A stretch of 64,000 nt of DNA from assembly GCF_004364335.1 (NCBI RefSeq), contig NZ_SOCR01000005.1, positions 248,001 to 312,000 of the forward strand, written 5' to 3'. A program made the translations under genes and the position numbers. Of the stretch, positions 27,545 through 36,701 are shown one piece after another. Numbering within the stretch: position 1 is the stretch's first letter; each line of letters starts with the position of its first letter. The DNA is from Pseudomonas graminis (GTDB lineage: Bacteria; Pseudomonadota; Gammaproteobacteria; Pseudomonadales; Pseudomonadaceae). The notes below the pieces were generated by a model. It searched no databases and had not been told where the DNA came from. It worked only from the letters and a program-made list of their open reading frames with translations.

Positions 27545-29830
27545 CTAGAGAGACGAATACTGCTTGCGCAGGCGCTGACGAATCAGCTCTGCCAAGGTAT
27601 TCATGACAAATGTGAACATCAGCAGCACCAGGGCGGCGAGGAACAGCACGCGATAATGACTGCCACCCACTTCCGACTCGGGCATCTCCACCGCCACGTT
27701 GGCCGCCAGGGTGCGCATGCCTTCGAACAGGTTCATGTCCATGATCGGCGTGTTGCCGGTGGCCATGAGCACGATCATGGTCTCGCCGACGGCGCGCCCC
27801 ATACCGATCATCAGCGCCGAGAAAATCCCCGGGCTGGCCGTGAGAATCACCACCCGAACCAGCGTCTGCCACGGCGTTGCGCCAAGGGCCAGTGAGCCGA
27901 GCGTCAGACCCCGCGGCACGCTGAACACGGCGTCCTCGGCAATCGAATAGATGTTGGGAATGACCGCAAAACCCATGGCGATCCCGACCACCAGTGCGTT
28001 GCGCTGGTCGTAGGTGATGCCCATATCGTTGGTGATCCACGCACGCATGTCGCCGCCGAACAACCAGTTCTCCAGGTGCGGGCTCATGCTCAGTGAGACC
28101 CAGCCAATCAGCAGAATGACCGGAATCAGAATCGCGCTTTCCCAACCGTCGGGCACCCGCAGGCGAATCGAGTCGGGCAAGCGCGTCCAGCCGAACCCTG
28201 CCAGCAAGATGCCGATGGGGGTGAAGATCAGCAGGCTAAAAATGCCCGGCAGGTGCCCTTCCAGATACGGCGCCAGGAACAGCCCGGCGAAGAACCCGAG
28301 AATGACCGTCGGCATCGCTTCCATCAGCTCGATGATCGGCTTGACCTTGCGACGCATGCGCGGCGCCATGAAGTAAGCGGTGTAGATAGCCGCAGCGACT
28401 GCAATCGGCGCAGCCAGCAGCATGGCGTAGAACGCGGCTTTGAGCGTGCCGTAGGTGAGTGGCGCAAGGCTCAGCTTGGGTTCGAAGTCACTGTTGGACG
28501 CGGTGGATTGCCAGACGTATCTGGGTTCGTCGTAGTTCTCGTACCAGACCTTGTTCCACAGGGCGCTCCAGGAAATCTCCGGGTGCGGATTGTTCAGGTT
28601 CAAAGGCAGCAGCTTGCCGTTGTCTTCAACGATGATGCGATCCGCTCGCGGCGACAGACCCATCACGGCCGGGCCGCTGGCAATCGGGTCGATCAACAGC
28701 GTGCGGTGAGCGGTGCTGTGAAAAACGCCGAGCTTCCCGGAGGTGTCCATGGCAATGAAGCCTTTGCGGCGTTGCTCGGCGGTGATCTGGGAAATCGGCG
28801 CGCCACTCATTTTGAAGTCACGAATGTGCTGCAGACGCATCTCGCCATCGACGTCACGGGCCATGAACCACTGCGCGATATTGCCTCTGGAGCTGCCGAT
28901 CACCAGCGAGATGCCACCGACCAGCTGCGTGCTGGCGGTGGTTTCGGCGTTGGCGTCCTCAAGTAGTTTGTAGCGGCCGTTCAAGGTGCGGTCGCGCAGG
29001 TCGAACACATCCACCAGCGCGCGACCGTTGATCACGTACAGCCATTGCTGGCGAGGATCGACGTAGATGGCTTTGACCGCCGCCGACAGCTGCGGCAATT
29101 CGATACGACTTTGCTCGCGGCTGGTTTCGCCCGTCATCAGGTTTTCGGATTGGGTCAGCGACAACACGTGCAGCTGGGTACCGGTTGCACCGGCCAGAAT
29201 CAGAGTCGTGTCGCTGGCGTTCAGATTGACGTGTTCAAGCGCCCGCCCTCCGTCGTCCAGTACCAGCGGCGTCTCGCCGTAGGGATAGGTAATCGTGGGG
29301 GTGATGGTTTTTTTATTGTCGGGATAGCTGATCGGGTAAGCGTGCTTGAACACCAGCACCTGGCCGTTGGACAGGCCGACCGCAATCAAAGGCTTGCCGG
29401 GCTGATCCTGCGCCACCGACGTCACCTTCGCGCCAGCAGGGATCGGCAAGGCGACGCGGGAGATTTCGCCGCCGTCCTTGAGGTGGAAAAACAGCGCTTC
29501 GCCCTTGTCGGACACGCGCATGGCGACCTGATTCTGCTCTTCGATGACCAACACCATGGGCTTGCCGGCATCCTGCAGCCAGGCGGGTGTTTGAGTATCG
29601 CTGCGCGTCAGTTTCGCACCCTGGAACAACGGCGCGACGACGTAGGCCAGGTAGAAGAAGATCAGCGTGATGGCGGCCAACACGGCGAGACCGCCCACTA
29701 ACACGTACCAGCGCGTAAGGCGGTCTTTGAGCGCACGAATCCTGCGCTTGCGTTGCAGCTCGGGCGCATTGAAATCGATGCGCTCGGGGCGGGGGTTTTC
29801 GGTCATTGATGAATTGGCCAAATCATTCAT
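27545..29830 (-). CDS. pstC: Phosphate ABC transporter permease PstC (long form)
   Basis: The 761-residue protein has an N-terminal membrane helix (about 44-65) and a large beta-rich periplasmic insert (about 75-440) not found in E. coli PstC. The C-terminal permease region (about 460-755) includes the loop GLTLGSLALGATPWQTLVRV. Long PstC is typical of Pseudomonas. Start is uncertain: ATG 29830 (MNDLANSS) or ATG 29806 (MTENPRP). The Pho box ends only 22 bases before 29830, so the transcript start could be close to or at this codon. A terminator separates it from pstS. Confidence 0.92.
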   Translation of the reverse strand: MNDLANSSMTENPRPERIDFNAPELQRKRRIRALKDRLTRWYVLVGGLAVLAAITLIFFYLAYVVAPLFQGAKLTRSDTQTPAWLQDAGKPMVLVIEEQNQVAMRVSDKGEALFFHLKDGGEISRVALPIPAGAKVTSVAQDQPGKPLIAVGLSNGQVLVFKHAYPISYPDNKKTITPTITYPYGETPLVLDDGGRALEHVNLNASDTTLILAGATGTQLHVLSLTQSENLMTGETSREQSRIELPQLSAAVKAIYVDPRQQWLYVINGRALVDVFDLRDRTLNGRYKLLEDANAETTASTQLVGGISLVIGSSRGNIAQWFMARDVDGEMRLQHIRDFKMSGAPISQITAEQRRKGFIAMDTSGKLGVFHSTAHRTLLIDPIASGPAVMGLSPRADRIIVEDNGKLLPLNLNNPHPEISWSALWNKVWYENYDEPRYVWQSTASNSDFEPKLSLAPLTYGTLKAAFYAMLLAAPIAVAAAIYTAYFMAPRMRRKVKPIIELMEAMPTVILGFFAGLFLAPYLEGHLPGIFSLLIFTPIGILLAGFGWTRLPDSIRLRVPDGWESAILIPVILLIGWVSLSMSPHLENWLFGGDMRAWITNDMGITYDQRNALVVGIAMGFAVIPNIYSIAEDAVFSVPRGLTLGSLALGATPWQTLVRVVILTASPGIFSALMIGMGRAVGETMIVLMATGNTPIMDMNLFEGMRTLAANVAVEMPESEVGGSHYRVLFLAALVLLMFTFVMNTLAELIRQRLRKQYSSL

Positions 29831-29836
29831 GCGCAC

Positions 29837-29842
29837 ACCGTA
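29837..29842 (-). promoter_or_regulatory. Possible -10 element of the pstC Pho promoter
   Basis: Minus-strand TACGGT starts ten bases after the Pho box. It matches only half of TATAAT, so it rests mainly on spacing. Confidence 0.35.
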
Positions 29843-29852
29843 GCCGCTGTGT

Positions 29853-29879
29853 ATGACAAATACATTACAGCGAGGTGAC
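29853..29879 (-). promoter_or_regulatory. Pho box with three half-sites before pstC
   Basis: On the minus strand CTGTAAT-GTAT-TTGTCAT (29853-29870) fits the PhoB 7-4-7 consensus. A third half-site GTCAC lies one 11-base step upstream at 29875-29879. So the downstream pst genes have their own Pho promoter in addition to that of pstS. Confidence 0.7.
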
Positions 29880-29880
29880 G

Positions 29881-29916
29881 CAAAAAAGCCCGCCGCCCCT
29901 GAATCGGGGCAACGGA
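29881..29916 (-). terminator. Intrinsic terminator between pstS and pstC
   Basis: Minus-strand TCCGTTGCCCC pairs with GGGGCGGCGGG (three G-U pairs) around GATTCA and ends in CTTTTTTG. It lies 100 bases after pstS and just before the pstC Pho box. It probably reduces read-through so that pstS is expressed above the permease genes. Confidence 0.75.
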
Positions 29917-30015
29917 CTGTTCAGTGTTCTGCGAGCCTCGTTCCATAAGGCCTTTGTCGTTTGTGGCGGGACGAACCTGTCACCCCGCATCAGGGTTGTC
30001 TGGGCAGCGCGCTCG

Positions 30016-30996
30016 CTACCGTTCTTGTAGCCCCAGATCAGCCAAGGCTTTGCTGACGACCTTGGCTGGTAACGGAATGTACCCGTCTTTCATGACAACT
30101 TCCTGACCTTGTTTTGACAGGATCAATCTGACGAACTCGGCTTCGAGCGGGTTCAACGGTTTGTTGGGCGCTTTGTTGACGTACACATAAAGGAAGCGTG
30201 CCAGCGGGTAGGTGCCATTCAGCGCGTTGGCTTCGTTGTCTTCGACAAACTCGCCGCCCTCTTTTTTCGCGAGGGGCACGGTGCGCACGCTGGACGTTTT
30301 ATAGCCAATGCCCGAATAGCCAATGCCGTTCAGCGAATTGCTGATGGAGCTGACCACGGACGCAGAGCCAGGCTGTTCGTTGACGTTGGGTTTGAAGTCG
30401 CCCTTGCACAGCGCCTCTTCCTTGAAATAACCGTAAGTGCCGGAGACCGAATTGCGCCCGAACAGCTGAATGGCCTTGCCGGCCAAATCCCCCGTCACGC
30501 CTACATCGCCCCAGGTTTTTGCATCGGTCCTGGCGCCGCACAGCCGGGTCGCGGAGAAGATCGCGTCAACCTGCTGCAGCGTCAGGCCCTTGATCGGGTT
30601 GTCCTTGTGAACAAACACCGCCAGCGCATCGACGGCGACGGGAATCGCCGTCGGTTTGTAGCCGTGCTTCTGCTCGAATGCAGACAATTCGCCGTCCTTC
30701 ATCTTTCGGCTCATAGGCCCCAGCGTCGCAGTGCCCTCGGTCAATGCGGGGGGCGCTGTTGAGGAGCCGGCGGCCTGAATCTGGATGTTCACGCTTGAGT
30801 ATTCTTTCTTATAGGCCTCGGCCCACATCGTCATCAGGTTGGCCAACGTATCCGAGCCCACGCTGGACAGATTCCCGGAGACACCACTGGTTTTGACGTA
30901 GGGCTTGATCGCAGGATCGACGGCGGCAACCGCAGTCGCGGTGGTAAAGCCAGCAGCGACAAAAGTCAGTGCAGTCATCAAACGCTTGAGTGTCAT
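30016..30996 (-). CDS. pstS: Phosphate ABC transporter substrate-binding protein PstS
   Basis: PstS captures phosphate in the periplasm. The 326-residue product has a signal peptide (about 1-24, ending AVAA) and PstS motifs: [12 protein letters not shown] near the N-terminus, [11 protein letters not shown] for phosphate ligands, and [17 protein letters not shown] 30996 with AGGAG upstream is chosen over an upstream extension. It is the first gene of the pst cluster on the minus strand, controlled by a Pho box about 60 bases upstream, and followed by an intrinsic terminator. Confidence 0.95.
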   Translation of the reverse strand: MTLKRLMTALTFVAAGFTTATAVAAVDPAIKPYVKTSGVSGNLSSVGSDTLANLMTMWAEAYKKEYSSVNIQIQAAGSSTAPPALTEGTATLGPMSRKMKDGELSAFEQKHGYKPTAIPVAVDALAVFVHKDNPIKGLTLQQVDAIFSATRLCGARTDAKTWGDVGVTGDLAGKAIQLFGRNSVSGTYGYFKEEALCKGDFKPNVNEQPGSASVVSSISNSLNGIGYSGIGYKTSSVRTVPLAKKEGGEFVEDNEANALNGTYPLARFLYVYVNKAPNKPLNPLEAEFVRLILSKQGQEVVMKDGYIPLPAKVVSKALADLGLQER

Positions 30997-31044
30997 GCCT
31001 TGCTCCTGGCGAGGTAAGAGTGCTGACCGGTGGATGCTGGCCAT

Positions 31045-31073
31045 GTGACCAATCTATGACTGGATTGTGACAT
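31045..31073 (-). promoter_or_regulatory. Pho box with three half-sites before pstS
   Basis: On the minus strand GTCAC, GTCAT and GTCAC cores recur at 31067-31071, 31056-31060 and 31045-31049, each exactly 11 bases apart. ATGTCAC-AATC-CAGTCAT (31056-31073) is the best two-half box. No convincing -10 was found. Confidence 0.7.
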
Positions 31074-31400
31074 CGAGATGAATGCCGGCAACCTTTTTTT
31101 GGAGGACTTCAACTTCAACACTCGCCGGAGTTTGGCGCGTTACAGCTTAACAAGCCTTTAATATGGATGATGTCGAAATAATCTACGCGCAGGGTTCAAA
31201 CGCCTGGAGCGGCTAGCCTGAAAATGATGGGCGCACCCCAAGGTGTGTGAAAGATCATCACGCCAAGAAAGTAGAGAAGTCGCGATAATCAACAGCGCTG
31301 CTTATTTCAAATCCAACTAACTAACCCAGAAGCACCTTGCTAAATTAATAATCAGTGACTCGTTATTGCCTTACAGCTCTCGGAAGAAAAGGAAGTAGCC
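31074..31400. other. AT-richer gap between pstS and the delta-60 repeat gene
   Basis: About 327 bases with lower GC than flanking genes. Apart from the Pho operator on its left edge and AAGGAAG before the next gene, I see no open frame, clear hairpin or repeat. It may hold the promoter of the delta-60 gene, but none is convincing. Confidence 0.6.
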
Positions 31401-32774
31401 ATGAAATCGCCAAACAACCTGCACACCCATGAAAAAATCGACGATTACTTGATTCGCACTGATAATCAACCCGCAGCAGGTCTTTTTGGGGTATTAGATT
31501 ATGACGCCAGCTTCGGAAATAGCGGACGGCTCTACCTGCCCTTCAAGGCGGAAGAGGGCTGGGCGAGCGGTGTCATTCAGTGTCCTTCAACCAATAATGC
31601 CGCCAAGTACCTGGCGACCTACTTTGAAAAACATAGTGTAAATGATCCGGATCATCGGTCAGTCGCTTGCCTTGCCCGTTTCGACGGTGCAGGGGAACTC
31701 GACAAAAGCTTCGGCACTGATAACACTGGTGTCGTTGATGTGCCATTCGCTGATACAGGCACCTCTGTACTTCTCGGGATTCATGCGCCAGACGATTCAA
31801 GTCCCATCACCCTGTGGGGGTACTCTTATGGATCAACAGGATCTGATGCCTACATTACCCAATGGACTCACGACGGTAAATCTAGCTCTCTTTTCGCGCC
31901 GCTCAATATCAGCGAACTGCTCAAGATCCGCTTCAGCGACCTCAAGATCCGCTCACAGCTTGGAAAAGGAAATGCATGCCTTGTACAGGCTGACAGCAAT
32001 ATTTACGCCGTTGTAATCACTGAGAAAGAAGATAACCTCGAATGCTACTTAATTAAAATCACGCCTACTGGCACGCTTGATACATCGTTTGCGGACGCAG
32101 GCGTCTTGAAAATCCAGCATCCCGTTCGTCCCACGATACCTATCTCCCTATCGTCTATCGCTCAAGATAAACTTGGCAACATTTACGCGTGCGGATATGC
32201 CGACCAACCGACTGGGAAATCTATCGGAATTTTGATGAAGGTGTCTCCATTGGGTATTTTGGATCAAGATTTTGGAGAGCAGGGTGTCGTAGAGTTGAAC
32301 AGCACTCAGGAAGAACTAGCCTATTACCTCAAAGGTATCTATGTGGACGATATCAAGGACAACAAGATAGTGTTAGTCGGCTCTGCCTTTAACGGAGCGA
32401 TATTCAAAGGTATGGTCACGGTGCTGCAGCCAGACGGCTCCCTTGATACAACCTTCAACAAAGGTGTTCCGGTCATTCATAAGTTCTACGACGGCGCAAA
32501 CGACGCGTGGTACATGGCTCGGTATGAGGTGAGTGGCGAGCCTGAACGTAAACTCCTGATCAGCGGTGGATTCACTGCCGGCCCTGTGCTGGGCCGCTTC
32601 AACGATAACGGAAGCGTCGATTCCAGCTTGGCGGGAGCGACATTCGGAACCTTGTACAACGTGAAGTTTTACCCTAACAACGGGTTCAGCTTCGTCCAGC
32701 CGAAGCCTGGTCAGATCCTGATCGCGGGTAACTCTGCTGGCAAAGTCCCGACGATCCACGCACTGAAGCTCTAA
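31401..32774 (+). CDS. Delta-60 repeat (beta-propeller-like) protein
   Basis: The 457-residue product contains about six copies of a delta-60 repeat core, pattern DG.LD.SFG..GVV. They are at about residues 32-48 (LDYDASFGNSG), 92-113 (GELDKSFG), 218-238 (TPTGTLDTSFADAG), 279-297 (SPLGILDQDFGEQG), 338-352 (QPDGSLDTTF) and 397-412 (NDNGSVDSSL). No signal peptide or membrane helix is seen. Such repeats form propeller-like folds and are often surface or secreted. Base composition is visibly lower in GC than its neighbours and codon use is less biased, so transfer is possible. It stands alone between pstS and an MFS gene. AAGGAAG supports the start. Confidence 0.75.
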   Translation: MKSPNNLHTHEKIDDYLIRTDNQPAAGLFGVLDYDASFGNSGRLYLPFKAEEGWASGVIQCPSTNNAAKYLATYFEKHSVNDPDHRSVACLARFDGAGELDKSFGTDNTGVVDVPFADTGTSVLLGIHAPDDSSPITLWGYSYGSTGSDAYITQWTHDGKSSSLFAPLNISELLKIRFSDLKIRSQLGKGNACLVQADSNIYAVVITEKEDNLECYLIKITPTGTLDTSFADAGVLKIQHPVRPTIPISLSSIAQDKLGNIYACGYADQPTGKSIGILMKVSPLGILDQDFGEQGVVELNSTQEELAYYLKGIYVDDIKDNKIVLVGSAFNGAIFKGMVTVLQPDGSLDTTFNKGVPVIHKFYDGANDAWYMARYEVSGEPERKLLISGGFTAGPVLGRFNDNGSVDSSLAGATFGTLYNVKFYPNNGFSFVQPKPGQILIAGNSAGKVPTIHALKL

Positions 32775-32834
32775 TGCGTTACTCGCTCGCGGGCCAGAAC
32801 CGGCTCGCGAGCGGCTTGGACGTGAATCAGATGC

Positions 32835-34130
32835 TCATTGGGCAGGTTTACGGCGCAGCAGATACACGCCGATCCCCATCCCCAACGCACACAGGACCGC
32901 CACGTACCATGAGGGCGCCATCGGGTTCACCTTGTTCAGCCCCTGCACCACCATCGGCGTCAGCCCGCCGAAGATTGCGTAGGCCAGGTTGTAGGAAAAG
33001 GACAGCCCTGAAAACCGAACCACCGGCGGAAACGCTTTGACCATCACGAATGGGACGGCGCCAATGGTGCCAACGAACAATCCTGTGATCGCGTAGAGCG
33101 GATAAAGAAGCTCGGGCTGCGTGCCAACCGTGTGATAGAAGGTCCACGAACTGACCAACAATCCCAGCGATCCGAACAGGAACACCAGGCCAGCGCCAAC
33201 GCGGTCTGCCAGTGCTCCCGCGCCTATACAGCCCAGGCTCAGAAAGACAATGGCAAGGCTGTTGGCTTTCAAGGTAAGCGCTGGCGCGAAGCCAAAGTTG
33301 GTCTGCAGCAGTGTCGGCGTCATGAGGATGACCACGACGACGCCTGCCGACAGCAGCCAGGTCAGCGCCATCGACAACACCACAGCACCGCGATGATCAC
33401 GCAGGACGGCCTTGAGAGGGACCTCTTCAGCCAGCTGCTTGCGCAGTTGCAGCTCGGCGAACACTGGCGTTTCGTGCAACCAGCGGCGCAGGTAAACCGA
33501 CATCAGACCGAAGACGCCACCGAGCAGGAAAGGAATTCGCCAGGCGTAGTCCGATACTTCAACGGGCGAGTACACGCTGTTGATCCAGGTGGCGACGAGC
33601 GAGCCGAGCAAAATCCCGGCCGTCAGACCGGACGTGAGGGTACCGCAGGCGTAACCGACGTTACGGGCGGGAACGTGTTCGGAAACGAATACCCACGCGC
33701 CAGGCACTTCTCCGCCGATGGCGGCGCCTTGAATGACGCGCATCAGCAGCAGCAAGAGCGGCGCCCATATGCCGATCTGCGCGTAGGTGGGCAACAGGCC
33801 CATGATCAGCGTTGGCACGGCCATCAGGAAAATGCTCAGGGTGAACATTTTCTTGCGGCCCAACAGGTCGCCAAAATGCGCCATGACGATGCCGCCCAGC
33901 GGCCGAGCCAGATAACCGGCGGCAAAAATGCCAAACGTTTGCATCAAACGCAGCCATTCGGGCATGTCTACGGGGAAAAACAGCTTGCCTACCACGGCCG
34001 CGAAGAACACGAAAATGATGAAGTCGTAGAACTCCAACGCTCCGCCCAGGGCAGACAGTGAAAGGGTTTTGTAATCGTTGCGGTTCAGCGGGCGCGAAGG
34101 CTGCGTAGCACTTAAAGGCACAGAGGACAT
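32835..34130 (-). CDS. MFS transporter, metabolite:H+ symporter type
   Basis: The 431-residue protein has 12 predicted helices and MHS/ProP-like signatures: an N-terminal GGALEFYDFIIFVFFAAVVG, the loop AHFGDLLGRKKMF (GxxxDxxGRR/K motif between helices 2 and 3) and VPGAWVFVSEHVP. MHS members carry organic acids or osmolytes such as citrate, ketoglutarate and proline/betaine. The substrate cannot be read here. In P. aeruginosa a related MFS gene also lies beyond pstS (PA5370). Start ATG 34130, with AGAGAAG upstream. Confidence 0.88.
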   Translation of the reverse strand: MSSVPLSATQPSRPLNRNDYKTLSLSALGGALEFYDFIIFVFFAAVVGKLFFPVDMPEWLRLMQTFGIFAAGYLARPLGGIVMAHFGDLLGRKKMFTLSIFLMAVPTLIMGLLPTYAQIGIWAPLLLLLMRVIQGAAIGGEVPGAWVFVSEHVPARNVGYACGTLTSGLTAGILLGSLVATWINSVYSPVEVSDYAWRIPFLLGGVFGLMSVYLRRWLHETPVFAELQLRKQLAEEVPLKAVLRDHRGAVVLSMALTWLLSAGVVVVILMTPTLLQTNFGFAPALTLKANSLAIVFLSLGCIGAGALADRVGAGLVFLFGSLGLLVSSWTFYHTVGTQPELLYPLYAITGLFVGTIGAVPFVMVKAFPPVVRFSGLSFSYNLAYAIFGGLTPMVVQGLNKVNPMAPSWYVAVLCALGMGIGVYLLRRKPAQ

Positions 34131-34510
34131 GACAATGGCTTCTCTTTTGAGGCTCTCTTTGGGCGAAAAATCAACGGTGACTCAACCGTGGGTAACGGCT
34201 TCACACGCGATTTCTCGACTCGAAAAGTTAATCGGGCATCAAAATTGCGTGCCAAAAATGGCGTAGTGCGCCAGGTCGGTCCGGCACGATAGCAAATTGC
34301 GTACAAATGCACATGGATTGCAATGGCGCGAAGGCATTATGAAAAAGCGGCGGTCGTTTCATGACGGCGCGCCCGATATACTCGCCGGCCACGACTCAGC
34401 CGGTCTCTTCAGGGAAGTTGTGCGAAGCCATTTGCCCAAGTCGTTTTCGCAGAGTTTCCCTTTAAACGAAATGAAGACTTAGTAGAGTCATGGGTCAGAG
34501 GGACCCAAAA
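34131..34510. other. Divergent intergenic region, MFS gene and thioesterase gene
   Basis: 380 bases between divergent starts. Two loose direct copies of CAAATTGCGT (AAAATTGCGTG near 34239, CAAATTGCGTA near 34294) are visible, and both promoters should lie here, but I could not assign -35/-10 pairs. No credible gene is present. Confidence 0.5.
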
Positions 34511-34912
34511 ATGATTGAGCTCGAACAAGAAGATCCAATACCGCAGGGCGATCTTGCCTTGCAGATTACCGCCCTGCCTCGCGAAACAAACGGCTTCGGC
34601 GATATATTCGGCGGCTGGCTGGTTGCCCAGATGGACCTTGCCGGTACGGCTATGGCAAGCAAGGTGGCAGGTGGCCGTGTGGCGACTGTTGCCATCGACC
34701 GCATGGCGTTCCTCGTGCCCGTCGCGGTGGGCGCGCAGTTGTCGTTCTATACCCAGACCCTGGAAATCGGCCGCAGCTCGATCCAGATGATGGTCGAGGT
34801 ATGGAGCGATGATCCGCTGTCCAGCGAATGGCGCAAGGTGACCGAAGCCGTGTTCGTTTTCGTAGCGATCGACGGCAGCGGCCGTACCCGTTCGGTGCCG
34901 GCTCGACGCTGA
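34511..34912 (+). CDS. YciA-type acyl-CoA thioesterase
   Basis: The 133-residue product is a hotdog-fold thioesterase that hydrolyses acyl-CoAs. It has the YciA/acyl-CoA hydrolase signature around NGFGDIFGGWLVAQMDLAG, with the catalytic Asp in the helix (QMDLAG), and the strand VDRMAFLVPVAVG-like segment AIDRMAFLVPVA. ATG 34511 has AGAGGGA eight bases upstream and gives normal length. An ATG seven codons upstream lacks such a site. The next gene starts about 100 bases later on the same strand. Confidence 0.88.
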   Translation: MIELEQEDPIPQGDLALQITALPRETNGFGDIFGGWLVAQMDLAGTAMASKVAGGRVATVAIDRMAFLVPVAVGAQLSFYTQTLEIGRSSIQMMVEVWSDDPLSSEWRKVTEAVFVFVAIDGSGRTRSVPARR

Positions 34913-35018
34913 TCCTTAAGCCTGGGTGGGCGGATGTGTCCGCCCTTGGCTTTGCGCAACAAACTCATCAAGCTTGGCGCAGTCTGATTCAGTCACTGTC
35001 CTTCGAGTGAGAACCCCC

Positions 35019-35930
35019 ATGCCCACATCAAATGTCGAATCCTTCCAGCTCGGTGAGCTTAATTGCTGGCGCATCCGCCACGGCCAGGCCGAATTGGTGA
35101 TCGCCCAACAAGGCGCGCACATCATTAGTTATCAGGTAGACGGCGATGAGCCGCTGATCTGGTCCAACCCGGGCGCGCTGTTCAAATCGGGCAAGCCTAT
35201 TCGCGGCGGGATGCCGATCTGCTGGCCGTGGTTTGGCAATTTCCAGAAAAACCCGTTCAGCGTGCAGGCCATGCGCGAGAGCGACGAGCCGGCAAAGGCC
35301 CACGGTGAAGTCCGGGCGATTGACTGGGAGTTGATGGGTGTGGGTGAGGACGGCGACGCATTAATCGTCGAATTCATCCAGCCCCAGGCCGAAGGACAGT
35401 TGCCGGGCTGGCCGCATACCGTCGGCCTGAAACTGCACATCCGCCTGGATGCCGCGCTGAATGTCAGCTTGGTGAGCTTCAACGCTGGCGCTGAAGACGT
35501 CACGCTCAGTCAGGCGCTGCACAGTTATTTCGCGGTGAGTGATGTGAGTCAGATCAGCATCGAAGGGCTGGATGGCGTCGAGTACCTGAACACACTGGAA
35601 AGCTGGGACACCCAGAACGTCCAGGTGGGTGACATCAGGTTCACCGGCGAGACGGACCGTATTTACCGGGACACGCCTGATCTGATCTCAGTGGTCGACC
35701 CGGGATGGAAACGCCGGATCCAGATCCAGACGACGGGCTCGCAATCGGCCATCGTCTGGAACCCGTGGATCGACAAGACCAAAACATTCGACGACATGCA
35801 GCCTGATGGCTGGAAGAGCATGGTGTGCGTTGAGACGGCCAACGTCATGACTGACGTCGTGACGCTCAAACCCGGTGATATGCACGCGCTGAGCGTCAGC
35901 ATCTGGGCCGAGCCGCTGTCAGAAGCCTGA
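35019..35930 (+). CDS. D-hexose-6-phosphate mutarotase (aldose 1-epimerase-like)
   Basis: The 303-residue protein matches the YeaD-type epimerase group that interconverts anomers of glucose-6-phosphate. Visible signatures are QGAHIISYQVDGDEPLIWSN (about 33-52), GGMPICWPWFG (about 63-73) and HSYFAVSDV with a catalytic His (about 167). The start MPTSNVESF at 35019 is preferred because the upstream frame extension lacks homology and a GAGTGAGA lies before it. It may be co-transcribed with the thioesterase. Confidence 0.88.
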   Translation: MPTSNVESFQLGELNCWRIRHGQAELVIAQQGAHIISYQVDGDEPLIWSNPGALFKSGKPIRGGMPICWPWFGNFQKNPFSVQAMRESDEPAKAHGEVRAIDWELMGVGEDGDALIVEFIQPQAEGQLPGWPHTVGLKLHIRLDAALNVSLVSFNAGAEDVTLSQALHSYFAVSDVSQISIEGLDGVEYLNTLESWDTQNVQVGDIRFTGETDRIYRDTPDLISVVDPGWKRRIQIQTTGSQSAIVWNPWIDKTKTFDDMQPDGWKSMVCVETANVMTDVVTLKPGDMHALSVSIWAEPLSEA

Positions 35931-35946
35931 CAACACTGCGCTATTT

Positions 35947-36041
35947 TGTAGGACCGGCTTCAGCCGGGAAAAGGCCTGCGTGCGCACCTTCGATTTTGTG
36001 GTGTGACACCCGACGCCTTCCCGGCTAAAGCCAGTCCTACA
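35947..36041. repeat. REP-type inverted pair
   Basis: TGTAGGACCGGCTTCAGCCG and CGGCTAAAGCCAGTCCTACA face each other across about 55 bases. Same subtype as the array at 15.7-16.0 kb, and the central GTGTGACACCCGACGCC resembles the spacer of that array. It lies between convergent genes. Confidence 0.85.
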
Positions 36042-36085
36042 ATGCATCGAGCCGGATCCATCGATCTGCACGCTGTGTCAGCGAA

Positions 36086-36622
36086 CTACAAATCCGCCTC
36101 AACCACCACACGCACATTCGACGCGTCCAGCGCATAGGCGGCGTCGGCGAGGTCGTTGCTGACCTTCTCCACCTTCAACGTGCCGATGACCCACAACGGG
36201 GTGTAGATGTCGGATATCTTCAAACCTTTCGGATAACGCACCAACACCAGCTGATTCGGCGGCGGTGGCGGCACGTGGATACAGGCGCCAGGGTACGGGA
36301 CGAGGAAGAACAGCGTGCTGTGGCCCTTCGCGTCAGTTTCCAGCGGCACTGGATAGCCACCCAGGCGGATGGTTTTGTCATTCATCGACGCGACGGTTTT
36401 GGTGGAGTACATAACGGCAGGCAAGCCCTTGCTCTGCTTCAAACCGCCCTTGCTGTCGAACGTGCCCTGGCCTTCCGGCGAGTTGTGATCGATTTCGGGC
36501 ATGGCTTCGAGGGCTTTCTGATCCGACTTCGGCATCAGTTCAAGCCAGTCGGTTTCGGGTAATTCCGCGGCGCGTACCAGTCCGCAGACTAGCAGCAGTG
36601 AAACGAAGAGGAGATGACGCAT
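36086..36622 (-). CDS. DUF3299 family periplasmic protein
   Basis: The 178-residue product has a signal peptide (about 1-18, ending VRA) and the DUF3299 pattern: LPETDWLELMPKSDQKALEAM, then VRLGGYPVPLE-like IRLGGYPVPLETDAKG and the conserved FFLVPYPGACIHVPPPPPNQ with a cysteine. The family is secreted and often linked to metal or transport genes, but its function is unknown. ATG 36622 starts the signal peptide. It stands alone between a REP element and a YeaQ-type gene. Confidence 0.88.
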   Translation of the reverse strand: MRHLLFVSLLLVCGLVRAAELPETDWLELMPKSDQKALEAMPEIDHNSPEGQGTFDSKGGLKQSKGLPAVMYSTKTVASMNDKTIRLGGYPVPLETDAKGHSTLFFLVPYPGACIHVPPPPPNQLVLVRYPKGLKISDIYTPLWVIGTLKVEKVSNDLADAAYALDASNVRVVVEADL

Positions 36623-36701
36623 TGGAGATGCTCGGCGGGAGGAATTGAGTGCCGGGCATTCTAGCCCTCTGCGCAGCAATAGCGCAGAGGGCCAGGCTTG
36701 C

